A stretch of 64,000 nt of DNA from Methylobacterium sp. J-077 (GTDB lineage Bacteria > Pseudomonadota > Alphaproteobacteria > Rhizobiales > Beijerinckiaceae), in the NCBI RefSeq assembly GCF_022829365.1, contig NZ_JAKSYJ010000254.1:60253-124252 (forward strand), given 5' to 3'. A program made the position numbers and the translations under genes. Position 1 is the first letter of the stretch, and each line of letters begins with the position of its first letter. Below are positions 1-8,264 of the stretch, piece by piece. The notes under the pieces are model-generated. The model had not been told where the DNA came from. It saw nothing but the letters and a program-made list of their open reading frames with translations, and searched no databases.

Positions 1-12
1 TTACATCAAAGA

Positions 13-57
13 CTTAGAGCCGTTCCCGATCGCAACGCGATCGGGAACGGCTCTAAG
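13..57. repeat. Perfect 21-bp hairpin near window start
   Basis: Positions 13-33 and 37-57 are exact reverse complements separated by three bases (AAC). The arm starts CTTAGAGCCG. The preceding 10-mer TCAAAGACTT (6-15) also occurs at 49129-49138, directly before another hairpin. A transcription terminator of a gene left of the window, or a dispersed palindromic repeat, are both possible. On the minus strand the stem is followed by the mildly T-rich TCTTTGATG; there is no clear T-tract on the plus strand. Confidence 0.6.
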
Positions 58-149
58 CTAACCCAGGCGGTTTGCCGCCTCAAGGAAGCGGTTCGCCATC
101 ATCCCCCGTTCGCGGGGAACGTGATATCTGCGGCATCCCTTCCACCGAG

Positions 150-1382
150 GTGCCGGTTTTGCCCACCGAACGTATCGTCCTGAGCGAGAACATCGCCGCC
201 ACGGCCCACGCGATCTTCGCGCAGGCGGGATTCGGCGAGGTCCGGCAGCTGTCCCACGCCATCGGCGTCACCGACGCGCCGCGCTTCGCCGACACCAACG
301 TGCTGGGGATCCGCTCCCGGACCAAGGTCACGGCCGAGTTGCTCGACGCGCTGCCGGATCTGACCGTCATCGGCTGCTTCAGCGTCGGGACCAACCAGGT
401 CGATCTCGCGGGCGCCCGGGCGCGCGGCGTCCCGGTCTTCAACGCGCCGTTCTCGAACACCCGCAGCGTCGCCGAACTCACGATCGGCGAGATCGTCATG
501 CTGCTCCGGCGCATCCTGCCGCGCTCGGCCTCCGCCCACGCCGGCGGGTGGGACAAGTCAGCGACGGGATCCTTCGAGGTCCGCGGCAAGACGCTGGGAA
601 TCGTGGGCTACGGCAATATCGGCTCGCAGCTGTCCAATCTCGCCGAAGCGATGGGCATGCGGGTCGTCTTCCACGACCTGACCGACAAGCTGCGGCACGG
701 CAACACCGAGCCCGTGGACAGCCTGGAGACCCTGCTCGCCGTGAGCGACGTGGTCAGCCTGCACGTCCCCGAGACCCCGGCGACGCACGGGCTCATGAAC
801 GCGGAGCGGATCCGGTCCATGAAGCCCGGCGCCTACCTGATCAACAACAGCCGCGGCACGGTGGTGGACCTGGAGGCGCTGGCCCGCGCCCTGCGGGAGG
901 GGCATCTCGGCGGCGCGGCGATCGACGTCTTCCCGGTCGAGCCGACATCCAATGCGGAGCGCTTCGTGTCGCCCCTGCAGGGCCTGCCGAACGTCATCCT
1001 CACCCCGCATGTCGGCGGTTCGACCGAGGAGGCGCAGGACCGCATCGGCGCCGAGGTCGCCCGCAAGCTGGTCGAGTATGCGCAGACCGGCTCGACCCTC
1101 GGCGCCGTCAACTTTCCGCAGGTGCAATTGCCGCCGCGCCTGTCCGGCGCGCGCTTCCTCCACGTCCACCGGAACGTGCCCGGCGTCCTGGGCAAGATCA
1201 ACACGATCTTCTCGAGCCGCTCGCTCAACATCGACGCGCAATATCTGCAGACCGACGGCGATTTCGGCTACGTGGTCGTGGATGCCTCGGTGCAGAGGCC
1301 GGAGGCGGAGGCGGTTCTCCAGGCCCTCCGCGGCATCGACGGCACCGTGCGCGCCCGGCACCTCGTTCCGCGGGCCGCGTGA
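150..1382 (+). CDS. serA: D-3-phosphoglycerate dehydrogenase
   Basis: Catalyses the NAD-dependent oxidation of 3-phosphoglycerate, the first step of serine synthesis, in the cytosol. The sequence follows E. coli SerA closely: IGCFSVGTNQVDL and FNAPFSNTRSVAEL in the substrate domain, the Rossmann motif GIVGYGNIGSQ near residue 150, the catalytic stretch NNSRGTVVD, then TPHVGGSTEEAQ with the catalytic His, and a C-terminal ACT domain (HRNVPGVLGKINTIF) expected to bind serine. The GTG start at 150 gives 410 residues, the length of E. coli SerA. A TTG at 72 in the same frame would add 26 residues without homologous look. Neither start has a strong Shine-Dalgarno, so the start is uncertain. The stop overlaps the next gene start (GTGA). 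Confidence 0.93.
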   Translation: MPVLPTERIVLSENIAATAHAIFAQAGFGEVRQLSHAIGVTDAPRFADTNVLGIRSRTKVTAELLDALPDLTVIGCFSVGTNQVDLAGARARGVPVFNAPFSNTRSVAELTIGEIVMLLRRILPRSASAHAGGWDKSATGSFEVRGKTLGIVGYGNIGSQLSNLAEAMGMRVVFHDLTDKLRHGNTEPVDSLETLLAVSDVVSLHVPETPATHGLMNAERIRSMKPGAYLINNSRGTVVDLEALARALREGHLGGAAIDVFPVEPTSNAERFVSPLQGLPNVILTPHVGGSTEEAQDRIGAEVARKLVEYAQTGSTLGAVNFPQVQLPPRLSGARFLHVHRNVPGVLGKINTIFSSRSLNIDAQYLQTDGDFGYVVVDASVQRPEAEAVLQALRGIDGTVRARHLVPRAA

Positions 1383-1789
1383 GCGCCGGTCGCGGACTAA
1401 CCCGCGTTCTCGCGATCCTGGCGCTCTCGACCGCGGCGGCGCGGGCCCAGGACTTCGAGGCCTGCATCAAGCAATCCGGCGGCGTATCCACCCGCATGCT
1501 GGAATGCGGGGCGCAGGAGATCGCCCGGTGGGACGCGCGGCTGAACGCGGCCTATCGAACCGTGCTGGCCCACGCCACGCCCGCCGGCCGGACCAGCCTG
1601 CGCGCCGCGCAGCGGGCCTGGCTCGAACATCACCGTGCCGAGACGCGAAGGCTGGCCGGTGCCGCGGACGGCGGCTCGATGGCGTTCCTCGATTCGCAGG
1701 TCTTCGAGCTCTCGGACCTTCAGCAGCGGACGGAAGTGCTCGAGCAGCGCGCCAGGCTGTCCGGGCCCCCGACGCCGGCCCGCCCCTGA
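1379..1789 (+). CDS. LprI-like (DUF1311) secreted protein
   Basis: A 136-residue protein beginning at a GTG that overlaps the serA stop (GTGA), so it is probably translationally coupled to serA. Residues 1-22 form a signal peptide (LTRVLAILALSTAAARAQ, cut after A-Q-like site). The mature part has two cysteines (EACIKQ and LECGAQ) and the pattern ARWDARLNAAYR...LRAAQRAWLEHHRAE typical of the lysozyme-inhibitor LprI/DUF1311 family, whose usual size matches. Periplasmic location is expected. The family assignment is by motif; actual lysozyme inhibition is unproven. No functional link with serine synthesis is evident. Confidence 0.75.
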   Translation: MSAGRGLTRVLAILALSTAAARAQDFEACIKQSGGVSTRMLECGAQEIARWDARLNAAYRTVLAHATPAGRTSLRAAQRAWLEHHRAETRRLAGAADGGSMAFLDSQVFELSDLQQRTEVLEQRARLSGPPTPARP

Positions 1790-1995
1790 TCCGACCCGGC
1801 GCAGTCCGGTAATCGTCCGCGCGAAACCCGCGGCTCGGCGATCAGGGCCCGTATCCGGCCCAGGCGCGAAGCTTCACTTTCCCGAATACAAAATGTCTGG
1901 CAGCCTGATGGCGCTCGAACGCGGCCGCGAATCGCAGCCGGCCTCGTCCGCCGCGCCGGGGCGGGTGCCGGGCGACGTCCAAGGGAGACCTGCGC

Positions 1996-3051
1996 ATGCC
2001 GCTTCCGCCGTCGGGCCCGCGCTCGACCCTGGCCTCGCTCGCCGTCATCGCGGCTATCTGCATCGGCGCGACCGGGGCGCTCGCCTATACGGCGGGCTGG
2101 CTCTCGCCCGATCGCCTGACGCCGACGAAGCTCGTCGACGCGCTGGCGCCGCCGACCGGCCCGGTTCCCGGGTATCGGCGCAACCACGCCAAGGGGATCT
2201 GCTTCACCGGATCGTTCGCGGCCAACGGCAACGGCACCGCGCTCTCACGGGCCCGCGTCTTCGAGACCGGCGCCCATCCTGCCCTGGGGCGGTTCAATCT
2301 CGGCACCCCCGATCCGGGCGCGCCGGATACCACCGTCCGGGTGCGGGGCCTCGGTCTGCAGATCACGGCGGACGATGGCGCGGTGTGGCGCGCCGCCATG
2401 ATCAACGCGCCGGTCTTCCCGGTCTCCACCCCGGAAGCCTTCTACGAGCTCCTGCGGGTCCCCGCGAGCAAGGCGCCGAACGCGATGGCGGCCTTCGTCG
2501 CCGCACACCCGGAGTTTTCCGCCTTCGGGGCCTGGGCCAAGAGCCCCGACTGGACCGCGAGCTACGCGCAGGAGCCCTACAACAGCCTCGACGCCTTCCT
2601 GTTCACCGACGCGGCCGGGGCCGAGCAGGCCGTGCGCTGGTCGTTCCGTCCGGAGGCGCCACCGGAGCGGATCACGCCCGAGGCATTCGGCAAGCGCGGC
2701 CCCGCCTCTCTGGAGCAGGAGATCACGGACCGGGTCGCGGCCGCGCCGCAGCGCTGGACCCTGGTCCTCACCGTGGCCGATCCCGGCGACCCCACCGCCG
2801 ATCCGAGCCGGGCCTGGCCGGAGGGGCGGCGCAGCGTCGAGGCCGGCACCCTGGTGGTCCAGCGCATCGAGCCCGAGGCGGACGGCCCGTGCCGCGACAT
2901 CAACTTCGATCCGACGATCCTGCCGGACGGCATCCGGGTCTCCGACGACCCGTTCCCGGCGGCGCGCTCGGCGGCCTACGCGCGCTCCTACGATCTGCGC
3001 ACCGCGGAGGCGAAGGACTATCCCAAGCGCACCTCGGAGGCGGCGCGATGA
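1996..3051 (+). CDS. Catalase-related peroxidase (SrpA-like), exported
   Basis: A 351-residue mini-catalase. An N-terminal hydrophobic segment (residues 12-32) should export or anchor it in the periplasm. The distal heme side is recognisable in RRNHAKGICFTGSF (catalytic His), followed by the family pattern RGLGLQITADDG. The C-terminal AAYARSYDLRT resembles the helix carrying the proximal heme Tyr. These short catalase-fold enzymes usually act as peroxidases with an electron donor rather than full catalases. The ATG at 1996 follows AGGGAGACC. The stop overlaps the ATG of a cytochrome b561 gene (ATGA), which fits a membrane heme partner passing electrons from the quinone pool to the periplasmic peroxidase (inference). 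Confidence 0.86.
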   Translation: MPLPPSGPRSTLASLAVIAAICIGATGALAYTAGWLSPDRLTPTKLVDALAPPTGPVPGYRRNHAKGICFTGSFAANGNGTALSRARVFETGAHPALGRFNLGTPDPGAPDTTVRVRGLGLQITADDGAVWRAAMINAPVFPVSTPEAFYELLRVPASKAPNAMAAFVAAHPEFSAFGAWAKSPDWTASYAQEPYNSLDAFLFTDAAGAEQAVRWSFRPEAPPERITPEAFGKRGPASLEQEITDRVAAAPQRWTLVLTVADPGDPTADPSRAWPEGRRSVEAGTLVVQRIEPEADGPCRDINFDPTILPDGIRVSDDPFPAARSAAYARSYDLRTAEAKDYPKRTSEAAR

Positions 3052-3611
3052 CACCCGGCGGCAAGCGCTTCACGGGCGGCCAGCGGCTGCTGCACTGGTC
3101 GATGGCGGCGTGCATCATCGCGATGTTCTTCATCGGCGTCGGCATGGTCTCGACGGTCATGCCGACATACGTGCCGCTGCTCGCAACCCATAAGACCCTG
3201 GGCGTCGCGATCTTCGTCCTCGCCCTGGTCCGGCTGGGGGTGCGGGCGCGGAGCGGGGCGCCGCCCCTGCCGGCCGACCTGCCGGCCCCGATGCGGCTCG
3301 CCGCGCACCTGTCCCATTACGGGCTCTACGGGCTCATGTTCGCCCTGCCGCTGCTCGGATGGGCGATGCTCTCGGCCGGCGCCTACCCGGTGGTGCTGTA
3401 CGGCGGCCTACGGCTGCCCGCGATCCTGCCGCAGAACCCCGCGCTCCACACGCTGCTGTGGAACGCGCATTATTACCTCGCCTTCGCGTTCTTCGCCCTG
3501 GTCCTGGCCCATGTCGCGGCGGCCCTGTTCCACGCGCTGATTCGCCGGGACGGCGTCTTCGAGGCGATGGCCCCGCTCGGATCCCGGACCGGCGGCCCGT
3601 CCTCCCGGTAA
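3048..3611 (+). CDS. Cytochrome b561 family membrane protein
   Basis: 187 residues with four predicted transmembrane helices (about residues 15-37, 45-62, 82-103 and 139-163). Histidines expected to hold two hemes b lie in LLHWSMA, LATHKTLGV, LSHYGLYGL and LVLAHVAAALFH, the arrangement of bacterial cytochrome b561 (YodB/CybB type). The start overlaps the catalase-like stop by four bases, so the pair is one operon. It probably shuttles electrons between ubiquinol and the exported peroxidase. No gene of the usual YceI partner type is beside it. Confidence 0.88.
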   Translation: MTPGGKRFTGGQRLLHWSMAACIIAMFFIGVGMVSTVMPTYVPLLATHKTLGVAIFVLALVRLGVRARSGAPPLPADLPAPMRLAAHLSHYGLYGLMFALPLLGWAMLSAGAYPVVLYGGLRLPAILPQNPALHTLLWNAHYYLAFAFFALVLAHVAAALFHALIRRDGVFEAMAPLGSRTGGPSSR

Positions 3612-3852
3612 GCGGGCGCTACATCCTGCAGGGCGCTCCGGCGCGCGGTTGGTGAGCCGCACCGACGAGAGCATCGCCGCGGGCTCCACCTCCGGCCTGT
3701 GCTCGATCCGTCCAGGGCGCTCCCGACACATCCGGTCCCCGTGACGGTGCAGCCCCGGGCCGTTCGCGCGAATCGCCATCGTCCCGGCCCCCACGCCTCG
3801 ATGTCGACGCTCCCCGCGCCCCATCGAGCGCGTTGACAACCTCCCGATCCCG

Positions 3853-3893
3853 TGAGAAACCGTTTTTTCATCACTGAGAAAACGTTTTTTCTC
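3853..3893 (+). promoter_or_regulatory. Twin LacI-type operators upstream of LacI/sugar locus
   Basis: Two similar palindromic boxes, TGAGAAACCGTTTTTTCA (3853-3870) and TGAGAAAACGTTTTTTCTC (3875-3893), each centred on CG with an A-tract/T-tract symmetry (AAAACGTTTT in the second). Their centres are 22 bp apart, about two helical turns, suited to cooperative binding of two repressor dimers. This is the layout of LacI-family operators. A TTGACA lies just upstream at 3833-3838, without a convincing -10 box. The most upstream in-frame GTG (3852) would place these operators inside the coding sequence, which argues for a later start. The rest of 3612-3832 holds nothing recognised. Confidence 0.6.
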
Positions 3894-3956
3894 GCGCAGC
3901 CACTCATCACGTTCGTGAAGCGGGCGCGCCTGAAACCGGCGAGGGAGGATGAAGCG

Positions 3957-5003
3957 CTGACCGACAATGCCGCCCCTGTTGCGAGCGTGCCGGACACCGC
4001 GTCGCGCGTGACCATCCGCGAGGTCGCGGTGGCGGCCGGCGTGTCGGTCGCCACCGCGTCGAAGGCGCTCAACGCGCGCGGGCGGATGACGCCGGAAACG
4101 CGTCAGCGGGTGCAGGAGGTGGCGCGGAGTCTCAGCTTCCGGCCGAACGCCATGGCGCGGGCGCTGGTCCACCAGCGCTCCTTCACCCTCGGCCTGCTGA
4201 CGAACGACACCTATGGCCGCTTCACCCTGCCGGTTGCCGCCGGATTGTCGGCCGCCATGGCCGATCGCGGCGTGTCCGTCTTCCTGTGCGCCATCGAGGA
4301 CGATCCGGAGCGGGCGCGGCTCAATCTCGAGGCCATGGAGGACAAGCGCGTCGACGGCCTGGTGATCGCCGGCAAGCGGGTCGACCGCGGGCTTCCGATC
4401 ACGCTGCCTCCGCTCAGCATGCCTGTGGTCCACGTCAATGCCGAATGCCCCGAGGGCGGCGTCGGATTCGTGCCCGACGACGCGGGCGGCGCCCATCTCG
4501 CCACCGCCCATCTCGCGGGGCTCGGCCGCCGGCGCATCGTCCACATCACCGGCCCGGAGAGTTTCGCGGCCGTGCATCTGCGCGCGGCCGGCTGGCGGCG
4601 GGCGCTCGACGCGGCCGGCCTCCCGTGCCCCGGCGGCGCCCTGTTCGGCGAATGGTCGGAACGGTTCGGCTACGAGACCGGCCAGCGCCTGTTCTCGGCC
4701 GGAGCCGAGCGGCCCGACGCGGTGTTCTGCGGCAACGACCAGATCGCCCGCGGCCTGATCGACGCGCTGACGCTGCTGGGCCTGCGGGTCCCGGAGGATG
4801 TCGCCGTGGTCGGCTTCGACAATTGGGAGCTGTTCGCGCAGGCCGCGCGCCCGCCGCTCACCACGGTCGACATGGAGCTGAAAGGGCTCGGCCGCGAGGC
4901 CGGGCTGACGCTGCTCGACATGATCGACGGCAAGCCGGTGGAGCGCGGCGTGCGGCGCCAGCCCTGCCGGCTGGTGACGCGCCGCTCCTGCGGCGGCCCG
5001 TAG
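3957..5003 (+). CDS. LacI-family transcriptional regulator of the arabinoside locus
   Basis: N-terminal helix-turn-helix VTIREVAVAAGVSVATASKAL followed by the hinge pattern FRPNAMARALV, then a periplasmic-binding-protein-like sensor ending VAVVGFDNWELF...TTVDMELKGLG. It should repress or activate the sugar transporter and GH127 genes downstream. Start choice: the frame is open from a GTG at 3852, but that lies in the operators. A strong Shine-Dalgarno GGGAGG (3943-3948) sits 8 bases before an in-frame CTG at 3957, chosen here with reserve. GTG at 3987 and at 4008 are alternatives with poorer ribosome sites. The stop is 95 bases before the binding protein gene. Confidence 0.9.
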   Translation: MTDNAAPVASVPDTASRVTIREVAVAAGVSVATASKALNARGRMTPETRQRVQEVARSLSFRPNAMARALVHQRSFTLGLLTNDTYGRFTLPVAAGLSAAMADRGVSVFLCAIEDDPERARLNLEAMEDKRVDGLVIAGKRVDRGLPITLPPLSMPVVHVNAECPEGGVGFVPDDAGGAHLATAHLAGLGRRRIVHITGPESFAAVHLRAAGWRRALDAAGLPCPGGALFGEWSERFGYETGQRLFSAGAERPDAVFCGNDQIARGLIDALTLLGLRVPEDVAVVGFDNWELFAQAARPPLTTVDMELKGLGREAGLTLLDMIDGKPVERGVRRQPCRLVTRRSCGGP

Positions 5004-5098
5004 GGCAGCCGGTCTCGGACCCGCCCGAACGAAGGGCGGCTTCGGCAACGACAAGAAAAGACGCCGCACAAGCGGCAACGATACAGGGAGGAACGGAT

Positions 5099-6349
5099 AT
5101 GAAGACGTGGTTCTTCGGGCTCGGTGCCCTCGCGGCCGGCCTTCTCGCCGGGCCGGGCGCGGCCGATGCGGAAACCTTCAGCCTCTGGGTGCGCTCGGAC
5201 GGCTCGACCTTCATGCCGAAGGTCGTCGAGGCGTTCAACGCGAGCCAGAGCGCGCACAAGGCCGAGTTGCAGATCGTGCCGGTGAACGAGCTCGTCCAGA
5301 AATACGCGGTGGCCGCCGCCGGCGGCACGGCGCCGGACGCCCTGTCGCTGGACCTGATCTACACGCCCGCCTTCGCGGCGGCCGGGCAGTTGAAGGACAT
5401 CACCGACCTGGCGAAGGCGCTGCCCTATTTCGACCAGCTCTCGAAGGCCCACGTCGCCACGGGCACCTACGAGAACCGCATCTACGGCCTGCCGTTCTCG
5501 GGCGACGCGTCGGTCCTCGTCTGGAACAAGGCGCTGTTCCGGCAGGCCGGCCTCGATCCCGACAGGGGGCCGACCAACTGGGCCGAGATCCGGGCCGACG
5601 CCGAGAAGATCACCGCGCTCGGGCAGGGCAACAAGGGCTTCTACTTCTCCGGCAATTGCGGCGGCTGCTCCATCTTCACGTTCACGCCGCTGATCTGGGC
5701 GTCCGGCGGCGACATCTTCGCCGATGGGGGCAAGCGGGCGACGCTCGACACGCCGCAGCTGCGCGATGCGATCGCGCTCTATCGGGGGATGGTCAAGGAC
5801 GGGCTGGTCCCGGCCGGGGCGCAGACCGATACCGGCGCCAACTTCTTCGCCGCCTTCGCCACCGGCAAGGTCGGGATCGCCCCGGCCGGCTCGTTCGCCA
5901 TCGGCGCCCTCAACACGCAGCACCCGAACCTCGAATACGGCGTGACCTACCTGCCGGGCAAGGACGGCGGCTGGTCGTCCTTCGCGGGCGGCGACAATCT
6001 GGTGGTGTCGCGCGACACCAGGAAGATCGCCGGCATCAGGGCCTTCCTCGAATTCGCCTATTCGCTGGAGGGACAGACCCTGCTCGCCCGCAACGGCTCG
6101 CTGCCGGTCCGCGCTGACCTCGCCAAGCAGGCGCTGGACGGTCTCGACCGCCGGTACCTGATCGCCGCCGACGCGATGGCCAGGGGCAGGACGCCCTACA
6201 CCCCCGTCTGCAACGACCTGATCAATTCGGCCAACGGCCCCTGGAACACCATGCTGAACGCCGCCGTGTTCGGCGACGCGGGCGCGGTCGAGCCGGCGAT
6301 CCGGACCGCGCAGGAGACCATGCAGTCGATCATCGACACCGCCCCCTGA
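5099..6349 (+). CDS. Sugar ABC transporter periplasmic binding protein (family 1)
   Basis: 416 residues with a signal peptide (MKTWFFGLGALAAGLLAGPGAADA) and the extracellular solute-binding family 1 pattern: LWVRSDGSTFMPKVVEAFNAS, LPFSGDASVLVWNKALFRQAGL, and KVGIAPAGSFAIGAL. It captures a sugar in the periplasm and delivers it to the two permeases that follow. The ATG is preceded by GGGAGGAACGG. A cysteine-rich stretch GNCGGCSIFTF near residue 185 may form a disulfide. The neighbouring GH127 gene suggests an L-arabinofuranoside ligand, which is inference. Confidence 0.92.
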   Translation: MKTWFFGLGALAAGLLAGPGAADAETFSLWVRSDGSTFMPKVVEAFNASQSAHKAELQIVPVNELVQKYAVAAAGGTAPDALSLDLIYTPAFAAAGQLKDITDLAKALPYFDQLSKAHVATGTYENRIYGLPFSGDASVLVWNKALFRQAGLDPDRGPTNWAEIRADAEKITALGQGNKGFYFSGNCGGCSIFTFTPLIWASGGDIFADGGKRATLDTPQLRDAIALYRGMVKDGLVPAGAQTDTGANFFAAFATGKVGIAPAGSFAIGALNTQHPNLEYGVTYLPGKDGGWSSFAGGDNLVVSRDTRKIAGIRAFLEFAYSLEGQTLLARNGSLPVRADLAKQALDGLDRRYLIAADAMARGRTPYTPVCNDLINSANGPWNTMLNAAVFGDAGAVEPAIRTAQETMQSIIDTAP

Positions 6350-6429
6350 CGGCCTGCTCCGCGCACAGCGCGGGCGGCCGTCGCGCGGCCCGCGCCTCCC
6401 GATCAGCCCTCACCGGAAGCCGTTCCGCC

Positions 6430-7380
6430 ATGTCGGGGATCACCCTACCCAGCACCGCCACATCCGCCGTCGCCCCCGCGGTGCCGGCGCCGGTCCGCAA
6501 GAGCCGCCGGCGCCGACACGACTGGACCGGCCTCGTCTACGTGGCGCCGGCCCTCGTCCTCGTGGTCGGGTTCTTTCTGGTGCCGCTCTGCATGACCGCC
6601 TGGATGTCGCTGCACAACTGGCCGCTGATGGGCAATCCGCGCTGGATCGGCACGGCCAACTACAAGGCGCTCTGGAGCGACTACAATTTCTGGAACGCGC
6701 TGCTGTTCACCCTGCGCTATACTGTGGCCGCGACGGCCGGACTGATGCTCGTCGGCCTCGCCCTGGCGCTTCTCGTGGAGAAGCCGCGGCGCATGGCCGG
6801 CTTCTACCGCACCGCCTTCTTCATGCCCGTGGTGATCGGCTTCGCCTCGGCGAGCCTGCTCTGGGCGTGGCTGTCGAACGTCGACAGCGGCCTGTTCTCG
6901 GCGCTGGCGCAGGCGTTCGGCCTCACCGAGGGCCGGGTCAACCTCCTGGCCACCTTCGAGCCGGCCTTCTGGTCGGTGACGATCATGGTGATCTGGAAGA
7001 TGGCCGGCTTCTACATGGTCATCCTGATGAGCGGCCTGCAGGCGATCCCGCCGGACTACCTGGAGGCGGCGCGGATCGACGGCGCGGGCTTCCTCCAGCG
7101 CTTCCGGCACATCACGCTGCCGCTGATCCGGCGGCCGTTCGCGCTGGCGCTGATCCTGTGCGTGTCGGGCTCGATGCTGGCCTTCGACCACTTCTACATC
7201 ATCCTGGCGGGCGGCCCCCAGAACCGGACGATCACCGCGGTCTACTGGATCTTCAACCAGTCCTTCGTGTCGTTCCGCCTCGGCTACGGCGCGGCCCTGT
7301 CGATGGTGCTCCTGGCGATCCTCGTCGTCCTCAGCGTGATCCAGCTGCGCCTGCTGCGCGACCGGGAGGACGCACGATGA
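6430..7380 (+). CDS. Sugar ABC transporter permease (MalF/UgpA type)
   Basis: 316 residues, six transmembrane helices, with the binding-protein-dependent transport EAA loop at EAARIDGAGFLQRFRHITLPLI, which contacts the ATPase. It opens with a charged cytoplasmic tail (KSRRRRHDW). It belongs to CUT1-type importers, which use two different permeases. It lies 80 bases after the binding protein gene, and its TGA overlaps the ATG of the second permease, so the pair is translationally coupled. Confidence 0.93.
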   Translation: MSGITLPSTATSAVAPAVPAPVRKSRRRRHDWTGLVYVAPALVLVVGFFLVPLCMTAWMSLHNWPLMGNPRWIGTANYKALWSDYNFWNALLFTLRYTVAATAGLMLVGLALALLVEKPRRMAGFYRTAFFMPVVIGFASASLLWAWLSNVDSGLFSALAQAFGLTEGRVNLLATFEPAFWSVTIMVIWKMAGFYMVILMSGLQAIPPDYLEAARIDGAGFLQRFRHITLPLIRRPFALALILCVSGSMLAFDHFYIILAGGPQNRTITAVYWIFNQSFVSFRLGYGAALSMVLLAILVVLSVIQLRLLRDREDAR

Positions 7381-8264
7381 CCCGCGCGGCCGAACCATCC
7401 CTGCCGGACCGCGCACGCCCGCGGCGATCCGGGATCCCGCTCCACGCGGCGCTGTTCCACCTGACGGCCGCCGTCGTGGCCGCCCTGTTCCTGGCGCCGA
7501 TCGTCCTGGTGGTCCTGGCCTCGCTGCGGCCGGCATCCGAGGCCGGGGCGCCGCCTCTGCCGCCCTGGCCGACCACCGGCCTCAGCACCGAGAGCTACGG
7601 GCGGCTCGAAGCCTTCGGCGACGGCCTGCTGCACTACGCCGGCAACAGCCTGTTCGTCGCGCTGGGCACGACGATCCTGACCATCCTGGTCTCCGTGCTG
7701 GCCGGCTACGGCTTCTCCCGGTTCCGCTTTCCGATGAAGAAGCTCGCCTTCGTCCTGATCCTGTCGACGATCATGATCCCGTTCCAGTCGATCCTGACGC
7801 CGCTGTTCCTGATCCTCGCGAAGCTCGGACTCCAGAACACGCTGACCGGCTTGATTCTCCTCTACGCGACGCTGCAGCTTCCGTTCTCGGTCTTCATGAT
7901 GCGCAACGCCTTCGACGCGGTGCCGAAGGAGATCGAGGAGGCGGCCCGCGTCGACGGCGTCACCGGCCTGCGGATGCTGGTCTTCGTGATGGGGCCGCTG
8001 ATCCTGCCCGGGATCGTCTCGGTCGGCCTGTTCGCCTTCCTCAACGCCTGGAACGAGTTCCTGGCCGCCCTCGTGCTCCTCACCGACCAGAGCCGGTACA
8101 CGCTGCCGGTGCTGATGAACGCGGTCCGCTCCGGGCGCTACGGCGCGGTCGACTGGGGCGCCGTGCAGGCCGGCGTCACCGTGATGATGATCCCCTGCCT
8201 GCTCCTCTTCCTCACCCTGCAGCGCTTCTACATCCGCGGCCTCACGGCCGGCGCGGTGAAGTGA
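7377..8264 (+). CDS. Sugar ABC transporter permease (MalG/UgpE type)
   Basis: 295 residues and six predicted transmembrane helices. The EAA motif is KEIEEAARVDGVTGLRMLVFVMGPLILPG, split here only as a description of residues near 185-210. The preceding NAFDAVP and FLNAWNEFLAALVLLT segments are characteristic of the MalG subgroup. It starts at an ATG overlapping the stop of the first permease and ends overlapping the GH127 gene start (GTGA). It forms the second half of the CUT1 membrane channel. Confidence 0.93.
   Translation: MTRAAEPSLPDRARPRRSGIPLHAALFHLTAAVVAALFLAPIVLVVLASLRPASEAGAPPLPPWPTTGLSTESYGRLEAFGDGLLHYAGNSLFVALGTTILTILVSVLAGYGFSRFRFPMKKLAFVLILSTIMIPFQSILTPLFLILAKLGLQNTLTGLILLYATLQLPFSVFMMRNAFDAVPKEIEEAARVDGVTGLRMLVFVMGPLILPGIVSVGLFAFLNAWNEFLAALVLLTDQSRYTLPVLMNAVRSGRYGAVDWGAVQAGVTVMMIPCLLLFLTLQRFYIRGLTAGAVK

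Noticed and set aside
3833..3861. TTGACA as promoter of the sugar locus
   Set aside because: No acceptable -10 box at 16-18 bases; noted only as a possible -35.
3852..3956. N-terminal extension MRNRFFITEKTFF of the sugar LacI protein
   Set aside because: It is a translation of the operator pair and unlike LacI N termini.
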